In this document: piece after piece, positions 20,109 to 28,731 of the stretch
Position numbering within the stretch: the first letter of the stretch is position 1
How the letters are laid out: every line of letters starts with the position of its first letter
Assembly (NCBI GenBank): GCA_964402505.1
Contig: CAYOCP010000008.1
Span: 1-64,000, forward strand
DNA length: 64,000 nt
Reading direction: 5' to 3'
Source: SLRI01 sp964402505
Lineage (GTDB): Bacteria; Pseudomonadota; Alphaproteobacteria; Geminicoccales; Geminicoccaceae
Made by a program: the position numbers and the translations under genes
The notes under the pieces: generated by a model
The model's input: only the letters and a program-made list of their open reading frames with translations
What the model was told of the DNA's origin: nothing
Database searches by the model: none

Positions 20109-20920
20109 GATGCCGTCCGCCGGCCGTCGCCACGCCGACTCCAGGCGATGAGCCCGATGCCGAGCAGGATCATCGGCAGCGACAGGAGCTGGCCCATGGT
20201 GATGAAGCCGAAAAGCAGGCCGAGATGCGCGTCGGGCTCGCGAAAGAGCTCGACGAAGGCGCGACACAGACCGTAGCCCAGAAGGAAGGTGCCGCCGAGC
20301 CGGCCGGCGGCCGCCGGATCGCGGGCACCCCAGGCCATCGTCTGCATGACCAGGAAAAGGACGATGCCCTCGAGCGCCGCCTCGTAAAGCTGGCTCGGAT
20401 GGCGGGGCAGCGGCCCGGCATTCGGAAAGACCATGGCCCAGGGCACATCGGTCGGCCGCCCCCAGAGCTCGCCATTGATGAAGTTGGCGAGCCGGCCGAA
20501 GAAGAGCCCGATGGGTGCGACCGTGGCGACGGCGTCGCCGACCTCGAGCGGGGAAATGCCGCGGCTGCGGGCGAAGAGCCAGCAGGCGACCAGCACGCCG
20601 ATGAGGCCGCCATGGAACGACATGCCCCCCTGCCACACGGCGAGGATGCGCAGCGGGTTCGAGAGGTAGTAGAGCGGGTGGTAGAAGAGGACGAAGCCGA
20701 GCCGGCCGCCGAGGATGACGCCGAGCGTGGCGAAGAAGAGGAGGTCGTCGACCTGCACGGGCGTCAGCGTCCAGCCCGGCCGGGCGACGATGCGCTTCAG
20801 GAGCTGCCAGCCGCCGAGCAGGCCGGCGATGTAGGCGAGCGCGTACCAGCGGATCGCGAAAGGACCCACCTGGATCAGCACCGGATCGAAGGCGGGAAAC
20901 GGTATCGCCAAAAGCGACAA
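20105..20920 (-). CDS. lgt: Prolipoprotein diacylglyceryl transferase
   Basis: A 271-residue inner-membrane enzyme that attaches diacylglycerol from phosphatidylglycerol to the lipobox cysteine, the first step of lipoprotein maturation. It has about seven membrane helices, the N-terminal AIPFPAFDPVLIQVGPFAI, then MSFHGG, the GRLANFINGELWGR signature and RHPSQLYEA. The start is not certain: TTG 20920 has GGAG nine bases upstream and gives the usual family N-terminus. Longer reading adds a non-homologous, cysteine-containing stretch, so I reject it. It heads a three-gene translationally coupled unit and is divergent from ubiK. Confidence 0.95.
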   Translation of the reverse strand: MSLLAIPFPAFDPVLIQVGPFAIRWYALAYIAGLLGGWQLLKRIVARPGWTLTPVQVDDLLFFATLGVILGGRLGFVLFYHPLYYLSNPLRILAVWQGGMSFHGGLIGVLVACWLFARSRGISPLEVGDAVATVAPIGLFFGRLANFINGELWGRPTDVPWAMVFPNAGPLPRHPSQLYEAALEGIVLFLVMQTMAWGARDPAAAGRLGGTFLLGYGLCRAFVELFREPDAHLGLLFGFITMGQLLSLPMILLGIGLIAWSRRGDGRRTAS

Positions 20921-21102
20921 GATCGCTGGCTCCAACTTAATTAACGGGATAGTTCTTTCGCATGTCTCGCAGCTCTGATAGTGGCTCGGCCCGGCCCCGA
21001 CAAGCCGGCGCCGATCCTGCCGGCGGGCTTGTTCCACGGACCCCTTTGCCCGATATTCCCCTTACCGGCTCGATGGCGATGCCGTGCTCGATGGAGGCCC
21101 CG

Positions 21103-21459
21103 ATGCAGACCGAGAACCGCCTGTTCGACGATCTGGCCCGCGTTGCGAGTGGTGCGATCAACACGCTCGGCGGCGTGCGGGAGGAGATCGAGCTGCGCTT
21201 CAAGGAGCGGCTGGAGCGGCTCGCTGCCGAGATGGATCTGGTGACCCGCGAGGAATTCGATGCGGTGCAGGCGATGGCGGCGAAGGCGCGGGCCGAGCAG
21301 GAGTCGCAGAAGGCGCGCCTCGATCGCCTCGAGGAACGGCTGGCCGCCCTGGAGAGGGCGGATGCCGCGACCGGTTCTCCCCCCCGCTCGAAACGCAAGG
21401 CCGGCGACGATTCCGCTGGCGAGCCTGCGCCCGGAGCCGGGGCGAAGGACGCCGGCTGA
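21103..21459 (+). CDS. ubiK: Ubiquinone biosynthesis accessory factor UbiK (BMFP-domain protein)
   Basis: 118 residues. The N-terminal half (NRLFDDLARVASGAINTLGGVREEIE) and a coiled-coil second half (REEFDAVQAMAAKARAEQESQKARLDRLEERLAALE) match the YqiC/UbiK family, which helps assemble the aerobic ubiquinone pathway. The charged C-terminal tail is poorly conserved. I chose ATG 21103 after a GGAGG site; ATG 21091 or 21076 would add residues without similarity. Divergent from lgt. Confidence 0.88.
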   Translation: MQTENRLFDDLARVASGAINTLGGVREEIELRFKERLERLAAEMDLVTREEFDAVQAMAAKARAEQESQKARLDRLEERLAALERADAATGSPPRSKRKAGDDSAGEPAPGAGAKDAG

Positions 21460-21618
21460 GCGGCTGGCCGCCTCGCCGGCCTTGTCAGCCCCCGACGCTT
21501 TTGGCAGGGTCCGGCCGGATGGCCAGGCGCCTCGTTCGCCGGTCGTCCGGCATTTCCGCCCGATCGTCCGGCACGAGCGACGATGGCCGGGACTGCCTCG
21601 CCTTTGGAGTGCGTTTCC

Positions 21619-22122
21619 GTGACTTCCCTCCTTTCCGAATTCGCCGTACCGCCCCGCAATCCGCTCGAGCTGGTCGAGAAGATGGCCGTCGCCAATGACT
21701 GGCCCTTTCACCGGCAGAGCGACGAGGAGCTGGCCGCCGAGATCAGCGGCCAGTGGTGCCACTACAAGCTGTGGTTCGCCTGGCACCCGGAGATGGGTGT
21801 CTTGCATCTCTCCTGCGCCCTCGACATGAAGGTGCCGGCGAAGAAGCGGCCGGATTTCTATCACGTCCTCGCGATCGCCAACGAGAAGCTCTGGGTCGGG
21901 CATTTCGAGATCTGGCCGGACGAGGATCTGCCGGTCTTCCGCCACGCCTCGCTGTTCCGCGAGGGCTCGACCGCCAGCGCCTCCCTGATCGAGGATCTGG
22001 TGGATATCGCGCTCAACGAGTGCGAGCGCTTCTACCCGGCTTTCCAGTTCGTCCTCTGGGGCGGCAAGGAGCCACAGGAGGCGATCCTCGCCGCCATGCT
22101 GGAAACCGAAGGCGAGGCCTGA
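21619..22122 (+). CDS. YbjN-domain-containing protein
   Basis: 167 residues. PLELVEKMAVANDWPFHRQSDEE, followed by a beta-rich WCHYKLWFAWHPEMGVLHLSCALDM and ending in YPAFQFVLWGGKEPQEA, corresponds to the YbjN family, whose fold resembles type III secretion chaperones. In E. coli YbjN affects motility and stress responses, but the molecular role is not settled. I prefer GTG 21619, with GGAG nine bases upstream; ATG 21583 in the same frame is the alternative. Its stop overlaps the proC start (TGATG). Confidence 0.85.
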   Translation: MTSLLSEFAVPPRNPLELVEKMAVANDWPFHRQSDEELAAEISGQWCHYKLWFAWHPEMGVLHLSCALDMKVPAKKRPDFYHVLAIANEKLWVGHFEIWPDEDLPVFRHASLFREGSTASASLIEDLVDIALNECERFYPAFQFVLWGGKEPQEAILAAMLETEGEA

Positions 22123-22955
22123 TGGCGGAGATTTCGGGCCCGCTGCTCCTGGTCGGCGGCGGCCGAATGGGTCAGGCCCTGCTCGGCGGATGGCTGCGCC
22201 AGGGTCTCGACCCCGGCGCCGCCTGCGTGGTCGAGCCTGATCGAGGGCGCGCGGAAGAGCTCGCTGCCTCGGGCGTGACGGTGGTCGGAAATTCCACGGC
22301 CTTGCCTGCCGATTCCCGCTTCCACACCCTCGTCCTCGCGGTGAAGCCGCAGGTCATGGCGGACGTGCTGCCGGCGCTGCCGCGTCATCTGGAGCCAGGC
22401 GGTCTCGTCCTCTCGATCGCCGCGGGCAAGCCCCTCGCCGTCTTCGAGGCCGCGTTCGGCACCGCCACGGCCATCGTCAGGGTCATGCCGAACACGCCGG
22501 CGGCCATCGGCCGTGGCATCTCCGCACTCTTCGCCAACCCGGCGGCGGATGCGGCGGGCCGGGCACTGGCCGAGCGGCTGATGGGAGCGGTCGGCGAAAC
22601 GGTCTGGCTCGACGACGAGGAGGAGATGCATGCGGTCACCGCCCTCTCCGGGGGCGGCCCTGCCTATGTCTGCCTCCTGGTCGAGGCGCTGGCCGCTGCC
22701 GGCGAGCGTCTCGGTCTGGAACCCGATCTCGCGATGCGCCTGGCGCGAGCGACGGTCGCCGGCTCGGGTGCCCTGCTCGAGGCGAGCGCCGCCTCGCCGG
22801 CCGAGCTGCGCGAGGCGGTGACCAGTCCCGGCGGCACGACCCGGGCGGCGCTCGATCGTCTGATGCCGGCGGGCGGAGCGGAAGGAGGGGGATTGACGGA
22901 GCTGGTCGGTGCGGCGCTCGCCGCCGCGGCCGCGCGGTCGCGCGAGCTCGCCTGA
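22122..22955 (+). CDS. proC: Pyrroline-5-carboxylate reductase
   Basis: A 277-residue enzyme that reduces pyrroline-5-carboxylate to proline with NAD(P)H. The N-terminal Rossmann motif is LLVGGGRMGQALLGGW, with VLAVKPQ and VRVMPNTPAAIGRG in the middle, and the C-terminal helical domain has the family signature TALSGGGPAYVC...ATVAGSGAL...LREAVTSPGGTT. The ATG overlaps the YbjN stop by one base. The run ubiK-YbjN-proC-TetR is frequently seen in this class. Confidence 0.97.
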   Translation: MAEISGPLLLVGGGRMGQALLGGWLRQGLDPGAACVVEPDRGRAEELAASGVTVVGNSTALPADSRFHTLVLAVKPQVMADVLPALPRHLEPGGLVLSIAAGKPLAVFEAAFGTATAIVRVMPNTPAAIGRGISALFANPAADAAGRALAERLMGAVGETVWLDDEEEMHAVTALSGGGPAYVCLLVEALAAAGERLGLEPDLAMRLARATVAGSGALLEASAASPAELREAVTSPGGTTRAALDRLMPAGGAEGGGLTELVGAALAAAAARSRELA

Positions 22956-22984
22956 CCCGGTTCGGCGATGGGAGCGAGGATGCC

Positions 22985-23599
22985 ATGAGCAAGAGATCGA
23001 AGACGGAATCGAAGCCGGATGTGCTGGAGGCGGCGTTCGGCCTGATCGCGGATGCCGGCTGGCGCGGCTATTCCGCCACCGCGCTGGCGGAGCGGACGGG
23101 CAGATCGCTCGGCGAGATCTACGCCGAGCTGCCGGTGCCGGCGGCCCTGGCCTGTCGGCTCGGCGGTCGGCTCGACCGGGCGATGCTGGCCGTTCCGAGG
23201 GACGAGCTCGCGGAGCTGAGCCCGCGCGAGCGGCTCTTCGAGCTCCTCATGCGCCGCCTGGATGCGATGGCGCCCTTCAAGCCGGGCCTCGTCCGGCTTT
23301 CGGCCGAGGCCAGGGGCGAGCCCGGGCTGGCGCTCGCCACGCTCGCCAGCCTCGATCGGATGGCCGGCTGGCTGCTCGATCTGGCGGGGCTGCCCAATCA
23401 TGGCCTCAGGGCCCGTCTCGCCCGGCGGGCGCTGATGCTCGCCTATGCCCGGCTCTTTCGCGTCTGGCTTCGCGACGATACCCCCGACCAGGCGACGACC
23501 TTGGCCGAGCTCGACAAGCGCCTGGACCAGCTCGAGCGCCTGGCACGTTTCGGCAACCGCCTCAGAGCGGGCTTCGGGCCACGACCGCAACCCGCCTGA
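22985..23599 (+). CDS. TetR/AcrR-family transcriptional regulator
   Basis: 204 residues. The N-terminal ~55 residues form the helix-turn-helix (VLEAAFGLIADAGWRGYSATALAERTGRSLGEIYAEL). The remainder is an alpha-helical ligand and dimer domain that is not conserved enough to name a ligand. The DNA-recognition helix lacks the aromatic FYxHF motif of typical TetR proteins, which has AEL instead, as in COQ9-like relatives, so DNA binding should not be assumed. A GAGGA site lies before the ATG. It follows proC by 29 bases. Confidence 0.8.
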   Translation: MSKRSKTESKPDVLEAAFGLIADAGWRGYSATALAERTGRSLGEIYAELPVPAALACRLGGRLDRAMLAVPRDELAELSPRERLFELLMRRLDAMAPFKPGLVRLSAEARGEPGLALATLASLDRMAGWLLDLAGLPNHGLRARLARRALMLAYARLFRVWLRDDTPDQATTLAELDKRLDQLERLARFGNRLRAGFGPRPQPA

Positions 23600-23741
23600 T
23601 CCTGCCGGCCCGCGCTCGGCAAACGCTTTCTTAACCATTGGGCGGTAGAACCGTTGCGCCGCGTGCGTCGAGGCGCGCGTCGGCGGTGCCGGACGGCACC
23701 CCTTGACGCACCCTGAACGACCCAGCTGGAGCAGCGATCCC

Positions 23742-24926
23742 ATGGCCCTGACGGCAACCACCAACACCACCGCCAACACGGCACTCCGCTATCTCGACCG
23801 CAACAACGACATGGCGGCGAGCTCGCTCTCGAAGCTGTCGAGCGGCTCGCGCATCGTCCGCGCCTCGGACGACGCGGCCTCGCTCGCCATCGGCACCAAG
23901 ATCAAGGCCGACGTCACCGCCCTGAAGCAGGCCCAGGTCAATGCCGGCCAGGCCTCCTCCCTCCTCCAGGTCGCCGATGGCGGCCTCTCGCAGACCACCG
24001 ATATCCTGATGCGGATGAAGGCCCTGGCCGTCCAGGCGCAGTCGGGCTCGGTGAGCGACAACGAGAGGGGCTTTCTGGACAAGGAGTTCAAGGCGCTCTC
24101 CGGCCAGATCGACGCCATCGCCGCCCAGACCAAGTTCAACGGCACCGAGCTCTTGAGCGGCAACGTCGCCACCGCGTTCTCCGCCATCGGCACCGGCATC
24201 GACGGCTCGGGGGCGGTCGAGCTCAAGCTCACCGGCGGGGCCGAGGCCGGCGCCTACACCGTCGCCTACGACGACGCCACCGGCGTCCTCAGCGTCACCA
24301 AGGGCTCCGGCCTCGGCGCCGAATCCCAGGCCGTCACCCTCGACAACACCGACACCTCCTTCACCGGCACCGTCGCCTTCGAGCAGTTCGGCCTCGAGGT
24401 CGCCTTCACCGCCTTCGATCTCGACACCGTCGCCATCTCCGCCAACAACACCGCCACCGTCACCTCGGGTGCGATGAGCTTCCAGGTCGGCGTCAGCTCC
24501 ACCGACACCATCGACGTCACCATCGCCGACATCCGCACCTCCGCCTTGGGCGGCGCGGGCATTGCCGATCATCTCAACGCCACCGCCAACCGAACCCTCG
24601 CCGATTTCGACGGTGCCGGCAACGCGGCCACCATCGGCACGCAGAACGCCGCTGTCACCGCCGGCAACATCCTCGACAAGTCGATCTCGCAGCTCAACGA
24701 GCATCGCGCCGATGTGGGTGCCCTGATCTCCCGCTTCGAGTTCGCCTCGGCCAACCTCGCGACCACGGTCGAGAACCTCGACGCCGCGCGCTCGGTGCTG
24801 CTCGATGTCGACATGGCGTCGGAGATGAGCAACTTCTCCTCCAAGCAGGTCCTCATGCAGGCCTCGGTGGCGATGCTGGCCCAGGCCAACCAGATGCCCC
24901 AGCAGCTCCTGAAGCTGCTCGGCTGA
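23742..24926 (+). CDS. fliC: Flagellin (first copy)
   Basis: A 394-residue filament protein. The D0/D1 N-terminus (TANTALRYL, LSSGSRIVRASDDAASLAIGTKI, VNAGQASSLLQVADGGLSQ) and C-terminus (ISRFEFASANLATTVENLDAARSVLLDVDMASEMS...ANQMPQQLLKLL) are standard, with a small D2/D3 of ~170 residues between. The ATG at 23742 is preceded by CTGGAG. Codons from base 23862 to 24552 are identical, by eye, to the second flagellin, while both ends differ. It opens the filament cluster with flaG-like, fliD and fliS. Confidence 0.96.
   Translation: MALTATTNTTANTALRYLDRNNDMAASSLSKLSSGSRIVRASDDAASLAIGTKIKADVTALKQAQVNAGQASSLLQVADGGLSQTTDILMRMKALAVQAQSGSVSDNERGFLDKEFKALSGQIDAIAAQTKFNGTELLSGNVATAFSAIGTGIDGSGAVELKLTGGAEAGAYTVAYDDATGVLSVTKGSGLGAESQAVTLDNTDTSFTGTVAFEQFGLEVAFTAFDLDTVAISANNTATVTSGAMSFQVGVSSTDTIDVTIADIRTSALGGAGIADHLNATANRTLADFDGAGNAATIGTQNAAVTAGNILDKSISQLNEHRADVGALISRFEFASANLATTVENLDAARSVLLDVDMASEMSNFSSKQVLMQASVAMLAQANQMPQQLLKLLG
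23862..24552 (+). repeat. 691-bp direct repeat shared by the two flagellin genes (copy 1)
   Basis: Reading base by base I find no difference from 25339-26029, including synonymous positions. Outside the repeat, the coding ends differ at many positions. The other copy is offset by exactly 1477 bases. Probably the product of recent gene conversion. Confidence 0.9.
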
Positions 24927-25218
24927 GCCCCCATCGGGATCATGACCTTGTCCACACTTCTTCCCGCAGCGAGGCCGGCTCCATGGAGCCGGCCTCTGCC
25001 GTTCGGCGCGAAATTCGTGGCGTTGGCACCGGCGACGCACCCCCGTGCACCTTTCGCCTCCATGATCTCTGGAGATTTCCCTCCGACCGGCGGCACGTTC
25101 AGCTCCCGTTAATCTCTCCCTGCTACCTTTCCCTCACACCGACCCATCGGTGTCGGTCGGCAGATAGCCGATCGCGAACGGGCCATTCGGCCCCCGCTTC
25201 ATGTAGAAGGACACGTCC
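24927..25218. other. Inter-flagellin gap of 292 bases
   Basis: It contains a 26-base perfect palindrome (24971-24996) and a pyrimidine-rich stretch before the second flagellin, with GAAGGA upstream of its ATG. I see no second gene and no secure promoter. A GG-N10-GC arrangement at 25025-25038 resembles a sigma-54 promoter but has a poor -12 element. Confidence 0.5.
24971..24996. terminator. 26-base perfect palindrome after the first flagellin
   Basis: GAGGCCGGCTCCA followed directly by its reverse complement, 45 bases after the stop codon. It would fold to an 11-bp GC-rich stem with a CATG loop. No T-run follows, so it may be a weak terminator or an mRNA-stabilising hairpin. Confidence 0.5.
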
Positions 25219-26370
25219 ATGGCTCTCACGGCCTCGACCAACAGCACCGCCAACACGGCCCTCCGCTATCTCAGCCAGAACAATGCCGCGGCCTCCAATT
25301 CGCTCGCCAAGCTGTCGAGCGGCTCGCGCATCGTGAAGGCCTCGGACGACGCGGCCTCGCTCGCCATCGGCACCAAGATCAAGGCCGACGTCACCGCCCT
25401 GAAGCAGGCCCAGGTCAATGCCGGCCAGGCCTCCTCCCTCCTCCAGGTCGCCGATGGCGGCCTCTCGCAGACCACCGATATCCTGATGCGGATGAAGGCC
25501 CTGGCCGTCCAGGCGCAGTCGGGCTCGGTGAGCGACAACGAGAGGGGCTTTCTGGACAAGGAGTTCAAGGCGCTCTCCGGCCAGATCGACGCCATCGCCG
25601 CCCAGACCAAGTTCAACGGCACCGAGCTCTTGAGCGGCAACGTCGCCACCGCGTTCTCCGCCATCGGCACCGGCATCGACGGCTCGGGGGCGGTCGAGCT
25701 CAAGCTCACCGGCGGGGCCGAGGCCGGCGCCTACACCGTCGCCTACGACGACGCCACCGGCGTCCTCAGCGTCACCAAGGGCTCCGGCCTCGGCGCCGAA
25801 TCCCAGGCCGTCACCCTCGACAACACCGACACCTCCTTCACCGGCACCGTCGCCTTCGAGCAGTTCGGCCTCGAGGTCGCCTTCACCGCCTTCGATCTCG
25901 ACACCGTCGCCATCTCCGCCAACAACACCGCCACCGTCACCTCGGGTGCGATGAGCTTCCAGGTCGGCGTCAGCTCCACCGACACCATCGACGTCACCAT
26001 CGCCGACATCCGCACCTCCGCCTTGGGCGACGGGACCAACACGCTGAGCGACGACGGCAGCGGCAGCCCGGCCAGCATCGGCACGGCGGCTAAGGCGGCC
26101 TCCGCTGTCGACATCATCGATGGCGCCCTGTCGCAGATCAACGAGGCGCGTGCCGATGTCGGTGCCCTCATCTCGCGCTTCGAGTTCGCCTCCGCCAATG
26201 TCGCAACGACCATCGAGAATCTCGATTCGGCGCGCTCGACCCTGCTCGATGTCGACATGGCGTCGGAGATGAGCAACTTCTCCTCCAAGCAGGTGATGAT
26301 GCAGGCCTCCGTCGCGATGCTGGCCCAGGCCAACCAGATGCCCCAGCAGCTCTTGCGGCTGCTCAACTAG
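25219..26370 (+). CDS. fliC: Flagellin (second copy)
   Basis: A 383-residue paralogue of the preceding gene, 11 residues shorter because the stretch between the shared block and the C-terminal D1 differs (GDGTNTLSDDGSGSPASIGT versus a longer segment). The first ~40 codons and the last ~110 codons diverge at silent and replacement sites, but the middle 691 bases are identical by eye. ATG 25219 follows GAAGGA. Two flagellins in tandem allow composite filaments. Confidence 0.96.
   Translation: MALTASTNSTANTALRYLSQNNAAASNSLAKLSSGSRIVKASDDAASLAIGTKIKADVTALKQAQVNAGQASSLLQVADGGLSQTTDILMRMKALAVQAQSGSVSDNERGFLDKEFKALSGQIDAIAAQTKFNGTELLSGNVATAFSAIGTGIDGSGAVELKLTGGAEAGAYTVAYDDATGVLSVTKGSGLGAESQAVTLDNTDTSFTGTVAFEQFGLEVAFTAFDLDTVAISANNTATVTSGAMSFQVGVSSTDTIDVTIADIRTSALGDGTNTLSDDGSGSPASIGTAAKAASAVDIIDGALSQINEARADVGALISRFEFASANVATTIENLDSARSTLLDVDMASEMSNFSSKQVMMQASVAMLAQANQMPQQLLRLLN
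25339..26029 (+). repeat. 691-bp direct repeat shared by the two flagellin genes (copy 2)
   Basis: Identical by eye to 23862-24552. The left boundary is just after the codons for RIVK versus RIVR, and the right boundary is just after codons for SALG. Confidence 0.9.
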
Positions 26371-26378
26371 GCCGGACG

Positions 26379-26394
26379 GGCCCGGGGCCGGGCC
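26379..26394 (+). terminator. GC hairpin after the second flagellin
   Basis: GGCCCG (26379-26384) pairs with CGGGCC (26389-26394) across a four-base loop, eight bases after the stop. There is no T-run. Confidence 0.35.
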
Positions 26395-26433
26395 GAAAGG
26401 CGACGGCTCCGGGCATCGGTACCCGCAGCGGGC

Positions 26434-26448
26434 TTAACGAATGCTCAA
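26434..26448. promoter_or_regulatory. CtrA-like box overlapping the flaG-like start
   Basis: TTAA-N7-TCAA, seven of eight consensus positions. It spans the putative start ATG at 26441, so if it is functional, translation may begin at ATG 26453 or 26456 instead. Confidence 0.3.
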
Positions 26449-26791
26449 CCCCATGATGCCTATGATCCAGTCGAGCGGTTCAGCGGCAGCGACCGGCCGG
26501 ATCGGCCAGGCACCGAATGCCGCAGCAGCCGTGCCTGCGGTGCCGGCGGCGTCCGACGCCGCCGGCAGCTCGCTCGAAAAGGTCGTCCACGAGGCGGCGC
26601 GGGACCTGTTTCCCGGCCGGGAGGTCGCGGTGGAGAGCTTCTACGACAAGGCCAGCGGTCGTTTCGTGCACCGCATCGCCGACAGCCAAAGCGGCGAGGT
26701 CCTGGCCCAGACGCCATCGGATTCGCTTCTCCGCTTCTTCGCGAGCGGCCGCGAGGCATTCGGCCGGCCGCTGCTGCGCCTCGAAGCCTGA
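26441..26791 (+). CDS. FlaG-like flagellar protein
   Basis: 116 residues. The N-terminal half is Ala/Pro-rich and probably disordered. The C-terminal half (VAVESFYDKASGRFVHRIADSQSGEVLAQTP followed by a short helix SLLRFFASGRE) follows the FlaG pattern of two strands, a D-x-x-TGEV-x-x-xIP turn and a helix, here with SGEVLAQTP. FlaG genes usually lie between flagellin and fliD, as here, and affect filament length. There is no strong ribosome site; ATG 26453 or 26456 are alternative starts. Confidence 0.7.
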   Translation: MLNPMMPMIQSSGSAAATGRIGQAPNAAAAVPAVPAASDAAGSSLEKVVHEAARDLFPGREVAVESFYDKASGRFVHRIADSQSGEVLAQTPSDSLLRFFASGREAFGRPLLRLEA

Positions 26792-26812
26792 GTGGCGGGC
26801 GGGAGAAGAACC

Positions 26813-28510
26813 ATGGCCTCCTCGATCAACTTCGGCAGCCTCTCGACCACGAACGGCGCCCCCCGGCTTTCCGGCACCAGCTCCAACCTGGATACCGAGG
26901 CCGTGCTGCAGGCGACCTACGAGGCGAAGCGTCTGCCGGCGGTCCGCCTCGAGGCCCGGACAACGAAGAACGAGGCCAAAATCGCCGCGTACGAAACCAT
27001 GCAGGACCTGCTCGGGAGCCTGCGCGCCGCCGCCAACGGTCTGCGCAACCCGCCGGGCTTTCTCGGCGCGCGCGACAACGCCTTCGAGGCCAAGGAAGCC
27101 TTCTTCAGCTCCAGCACCGCCACGTCCCCCGGCGAGATCCTGGGCGTTGCCCTCGGCAACGATGCGCAGACCGGCAGCTTCGATCTGCGTGTGACGCAGA
27201 TCGCCACCGCGGCCAAGCTCTCGACCCCGGGCACGGCGGATGCCGATGCCGGCCTCGCGCTCGCCTGGAACGGCGGCAACCCCTTCAGCGGCACGATCGA
27301 GCTCGGCGTCGCCGGCGGACCGACGGCGACGATCGACATCGACGGCGATCTCGACCTCTACGATCTGCGCGACCGGATCGATGCGGCGCGGTTGACCACC
27401 GGCGTCGGCGCCAGCGTGCTGAAGGTCGCCGACAACGATTTCCGCCTGGTGCTGGCTGCCGTGGAGACCGGCAAGGCCATCGTCCTGAACGACGCGAGCG
27501 GCATCACGGGCGGGTTCTCGACCACCACGCTGCAATCGGCGCAGCCGGCGATCCTCGAGATCGACGGGGTCTCGATCACGCGCCCCTCCAACCAGGCCGA
27601 CGACCTTCTGGGCGGTGTCACCATCAATCTCTTCAAGGCGGAGCCCGGCACCACGGTCTCCGTCTCCGTCGAGCCCGGGCTCGGCGACATCAAGGGCCGC
27701 ATCGTGGCTTTCGTCGACGCGTTCAACGCGTTCCGCGACTTCGTCAACGAGCAGTCGGCGGTCGATGCGTCGGGTGGTCCCGTGGCCGACGCGGTCCTCT
27801 TCGGCGACCGGACGATGCGCGACATCATGACCGGGCTCGGCGGCATCGTCGGCGGCTCGGTCGCCGGTCTCGATGCCGACGCCCTCGCCTCCTTCCGCGC
27901 CATCGGCATCGAGCTCGACGCCGCGAGCCGACTGCGTATCGACGATGGCAGGCTCGACAACGCCCTCCTGACGAAGCTCGACGAGGTCCGCGACATCTTC
28001 GAGTTCCGCTACCGCTCGTCGTCCCCGGAGCTCGCCGTCTTCGCCCGCAGCAACGCGCTGGACGCGACCGTCATGCAGCTCGCCATCACCGATGCCGACA
28101 GTGACGGCACGCCGGAGGCCGTGACGATCAACGGCGTGAGCGCCCTGATCGAGGGCTCCACCATCAAGGGTGCTGACGGCTCGCCGTTCGAGGGACTGGA
28201 GCTCATCTGGACCGGTTTGGGCAGCACGACCATCGATATCGAGGCGACCCAGGGCCTGGCCGACCGCGTCTTCAACCATGTCCAGTCGACGGCCGATCCG
28301 CTCGAGGGCGCCATCACCCGCGCCATCGATTCGCTCCGCGACATGAACGGCAACTACGCGAAGCAGATCGAGCGGATCGAGGAGCGCGCCACGCGCGCCC
28401 GCGACCGCCTGGTCGAAAGGTTCTCGGCAATGGAGGCGGCCCTCACCCTGGCGAACGCCATGCTCGCCCAGATCAGGGCCCAGATCGACGCCATGACCCG
28501 TGATGCGTAA
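26813..28510 (+). CDS. fliD: Flagellar hook-associated protein 2 (filament cap)
   Basis: 565 residues. FliD forms the cap at the filament tip and folds incoming flagellin. The N-terminal D0/D1 region (SGTSSNLDTEAVLQATYEAKRLPAVRLEAR) corresponds to the FliD_N domain, with LRVTQIATAAKL in the middle. The C-terminal FliD_C domain holds GRIVAFVDAFNAFRDFVNEQS, then a coiled-coil end (YAKQIERIEERATRARDRLVERFSAMEAALTLANAMLAQI). The ATG at 26813 follows GGGAGAAG; a GTG seven codons upstream is less likely. Long for the family but without broken motifs. Confidence 0.93.
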   Translation: MASSINFGSLSTTNGAPRLSGTSSNLDTEAVLQATYEAKRLPAVRLEARTTKNEAKIAAYETMQDLLGSLRAAANGLRNPPGFLGARDNAFEAKEAFFSSSTATSPGEILGVALGNDAQTGSFDLRVTQIATAAKLSTPGTADADAGLALAWNGGNPFSGTIELGVAGGPTATIDIDGDLDLYDLRDRIDAARLTTGVGASVLKVADNDFRLVLAAVETGKAIVLNDASGITGGFSTTTLQSAQPAILEIDGVSITRPSNQADDLLGGVTINLFKAEPGTTVSVSVEPGLGDIKGRIVAFVDAFNAFRDFVNEQSAVDASGGPVADAVLFGDRTMRDIMTGLGGIVGGSVAGLDADALASFRAIGIELDAASRLRIDDGRLDNALLTKLDEVRDIFEFRYRSSSPELAVFARSNALDATVMQLAITDADSDGTPEAVTINGVSALIEGSTIKGADGSPFEGLELIWTGLGSTTIDIEATQGLADRVFNHVQSTADPLEGAITRAIDSLRDMNGNYAKQIERIEERATRARDRLVERFSAMEAALTLANAMLAQIRAQIDAMTRDA

Positions 28511-28731
28511 GGACCTGTGCGCGGGTGGCCCGCGACACGCGGGCGGCGAGCCGGCTCGCACCGGGGCCCGTGCGCCCGTCTCGGGCAGCCGCTGCCGCCC
28601 GTTCCACAAGGCGTTTCGATGCGCGCCACGGGGCCTCGTGAAGCAGCCGACGTGGGCGAAGTCTCGCCGACCCGTCCCCGGCCCTTGGGGCCGATGCCCA
28701 TGAACCTTCATTTTTCCTGGAGACGAGCTCG

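Noticed and set aside
20935..20944. TTAATTAAC between lgt and ubiK as a CtrA site
   Set aside because: The two TTAA halves are adjacent, without the seven-base spacer.
25024..25038. Possible sigma-54 promoter before the second flagellin (TGGCAC...GC)
   Set aside because: The -24 half is good, but the -12 half reads ACGC instead of TTGC, and the site is ~190 bases from the start. Such matches are common at this GC content.
23742..26370. The two flagellins as a simple assembly duplication
   Set aside because: Both ends of each gene, the spacer and the upstream regions are different, so only the inner 691 bases are shared.
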